Below are positions 5,671 through 5,768 of a DNA stretch of 5,768 nt, in pieces (the first letter of the stretch is position 1; the number at the start of each line of letters is the position of its first letter). The DNA lies in contig JASHTT010000252.1 in NCBI GenBank assembly GCA_030040415.1, positions 1 to 5,768 of the forward strand, in the 5' to 3' direction. Both the position numbers and the translations under genes were made by a program. The DNA is from Streptosporangiaceae bacterium (GTDB taxonomy: Bacteria > Actinomycetota > Actinomycetes > Streptosporangiales > Streptosporangiaceae). The notes beneath the pieces were generated by a model. The model saw only the letters and a list, made by a program, of their open reading frames with translations, was not told the DNA's origin and made no database searches.

Positions 5671-5768
5671 AGATGCACGCCGGACCGGGCCTTCGCGCGC
5701 GCCGTGGCCCGGTCGGGGTCGGCCCCGATCCGCACGCGCCCGGCACGGGCCGGCTGCGCCGCCTCAGC
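5667..5768 (-). CDS. Possible C-terminal tail of an upstream gene overlapping murJ
   Basis: A minus-strand frame is open from the window edge for 33 codons and stops at a TGA (5669-5667) sharing the ATGA with the murJ start. Its visible end reads 'ADPDRATARAKARSGVHL'. By my hand count, G or C occupies about 88% of first, 70% of second and 88% of third codon positions; the dip at position two is what a real frame in GC-rich DNA shows. An ATGA overlap is a classic coupled-operon arrangement and would explain the missing murJ Shine-Dalgarno. The piece is too short to identify, and chance open frames are common here. Confidence 0.35.
   Translation of the reverse strand, partial: AEAAQPARAGRVRIGADPDRATARAKARSGVHL

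Noticed and set aside
1..5768. Mobile element, CRISPR array, tRNA or rRNA
   Set aside because: No transposase or integrase motifs, no regularly spaced long direct repeats and no tRNA-like cloverleaf were seen; the only regular repeat is the 9-mer inside the DUF1707 gene.

Overview
The window is GC-rich throughout. Its longest genes have the G/C-ending codon use of an actinobacterium, and it carries a DUF1707 protein, a family largely confined to Actinobacteria. The DXS and MurJ homologues also read like actinobacterial versions (for example the DXS 'NDN-RSY-PTIGGL' and MurJ 'AWLLFQLPY' segments). I cannot name a genus; a streptomycete-like, streptosporangial or frankial lineage would fit. No tRNA, rRNA, CRISPR array, IS element or integrase is visible.

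Layout. The left edge holds the 3' part of an MFS transporter of the CynX/NimT type (+ strand, 5' end outside the window). It converges, with a 17-bp gap, on a small minus-strand gene for a DUF1707 protein whose C-terminal half carries five 'GGN' turns. Between that gene and dxs (+ strand, 1-deoxy-D-xylulose-5-phosphate synthase) lies a 169-bp divergent intergenic region (1850-2018). It holds two promoter-like -10 boxes, two inverted repeats and the dxs ribosome-binding site. dxs converges, with a 28-bp gap, on a minus-strand murJ/mviN-type lipid II flippase gene. At the right edge a minus-strand reading frame, open to the window end, stops in an ATGA overlap with the murJ start and may be the tail of an upstream cotranscribed gene.

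How the genes may work together. DXS makes the first MEP-pathway intermediate, which feeds isoprenoids including the undecaprenyl carrier. MurJ flips lipid II, which rides on that carrier. DUF1707 proteins with LiaF-like C-terminal repeats are often associated with envelope stress. A cell-envelope/isoprenoid theme is therefore plausible, but it is inferred only from adjacency: the genes are in separate transcription units. Nothing here is clearly a new system. The points most worth checking are the divergent control region, the GGN-repeat protein, and residue-level oddities in MurJ (Asn at a normally acidic site, an external CxxC) and in DXS (a rewritten interdomain linker).
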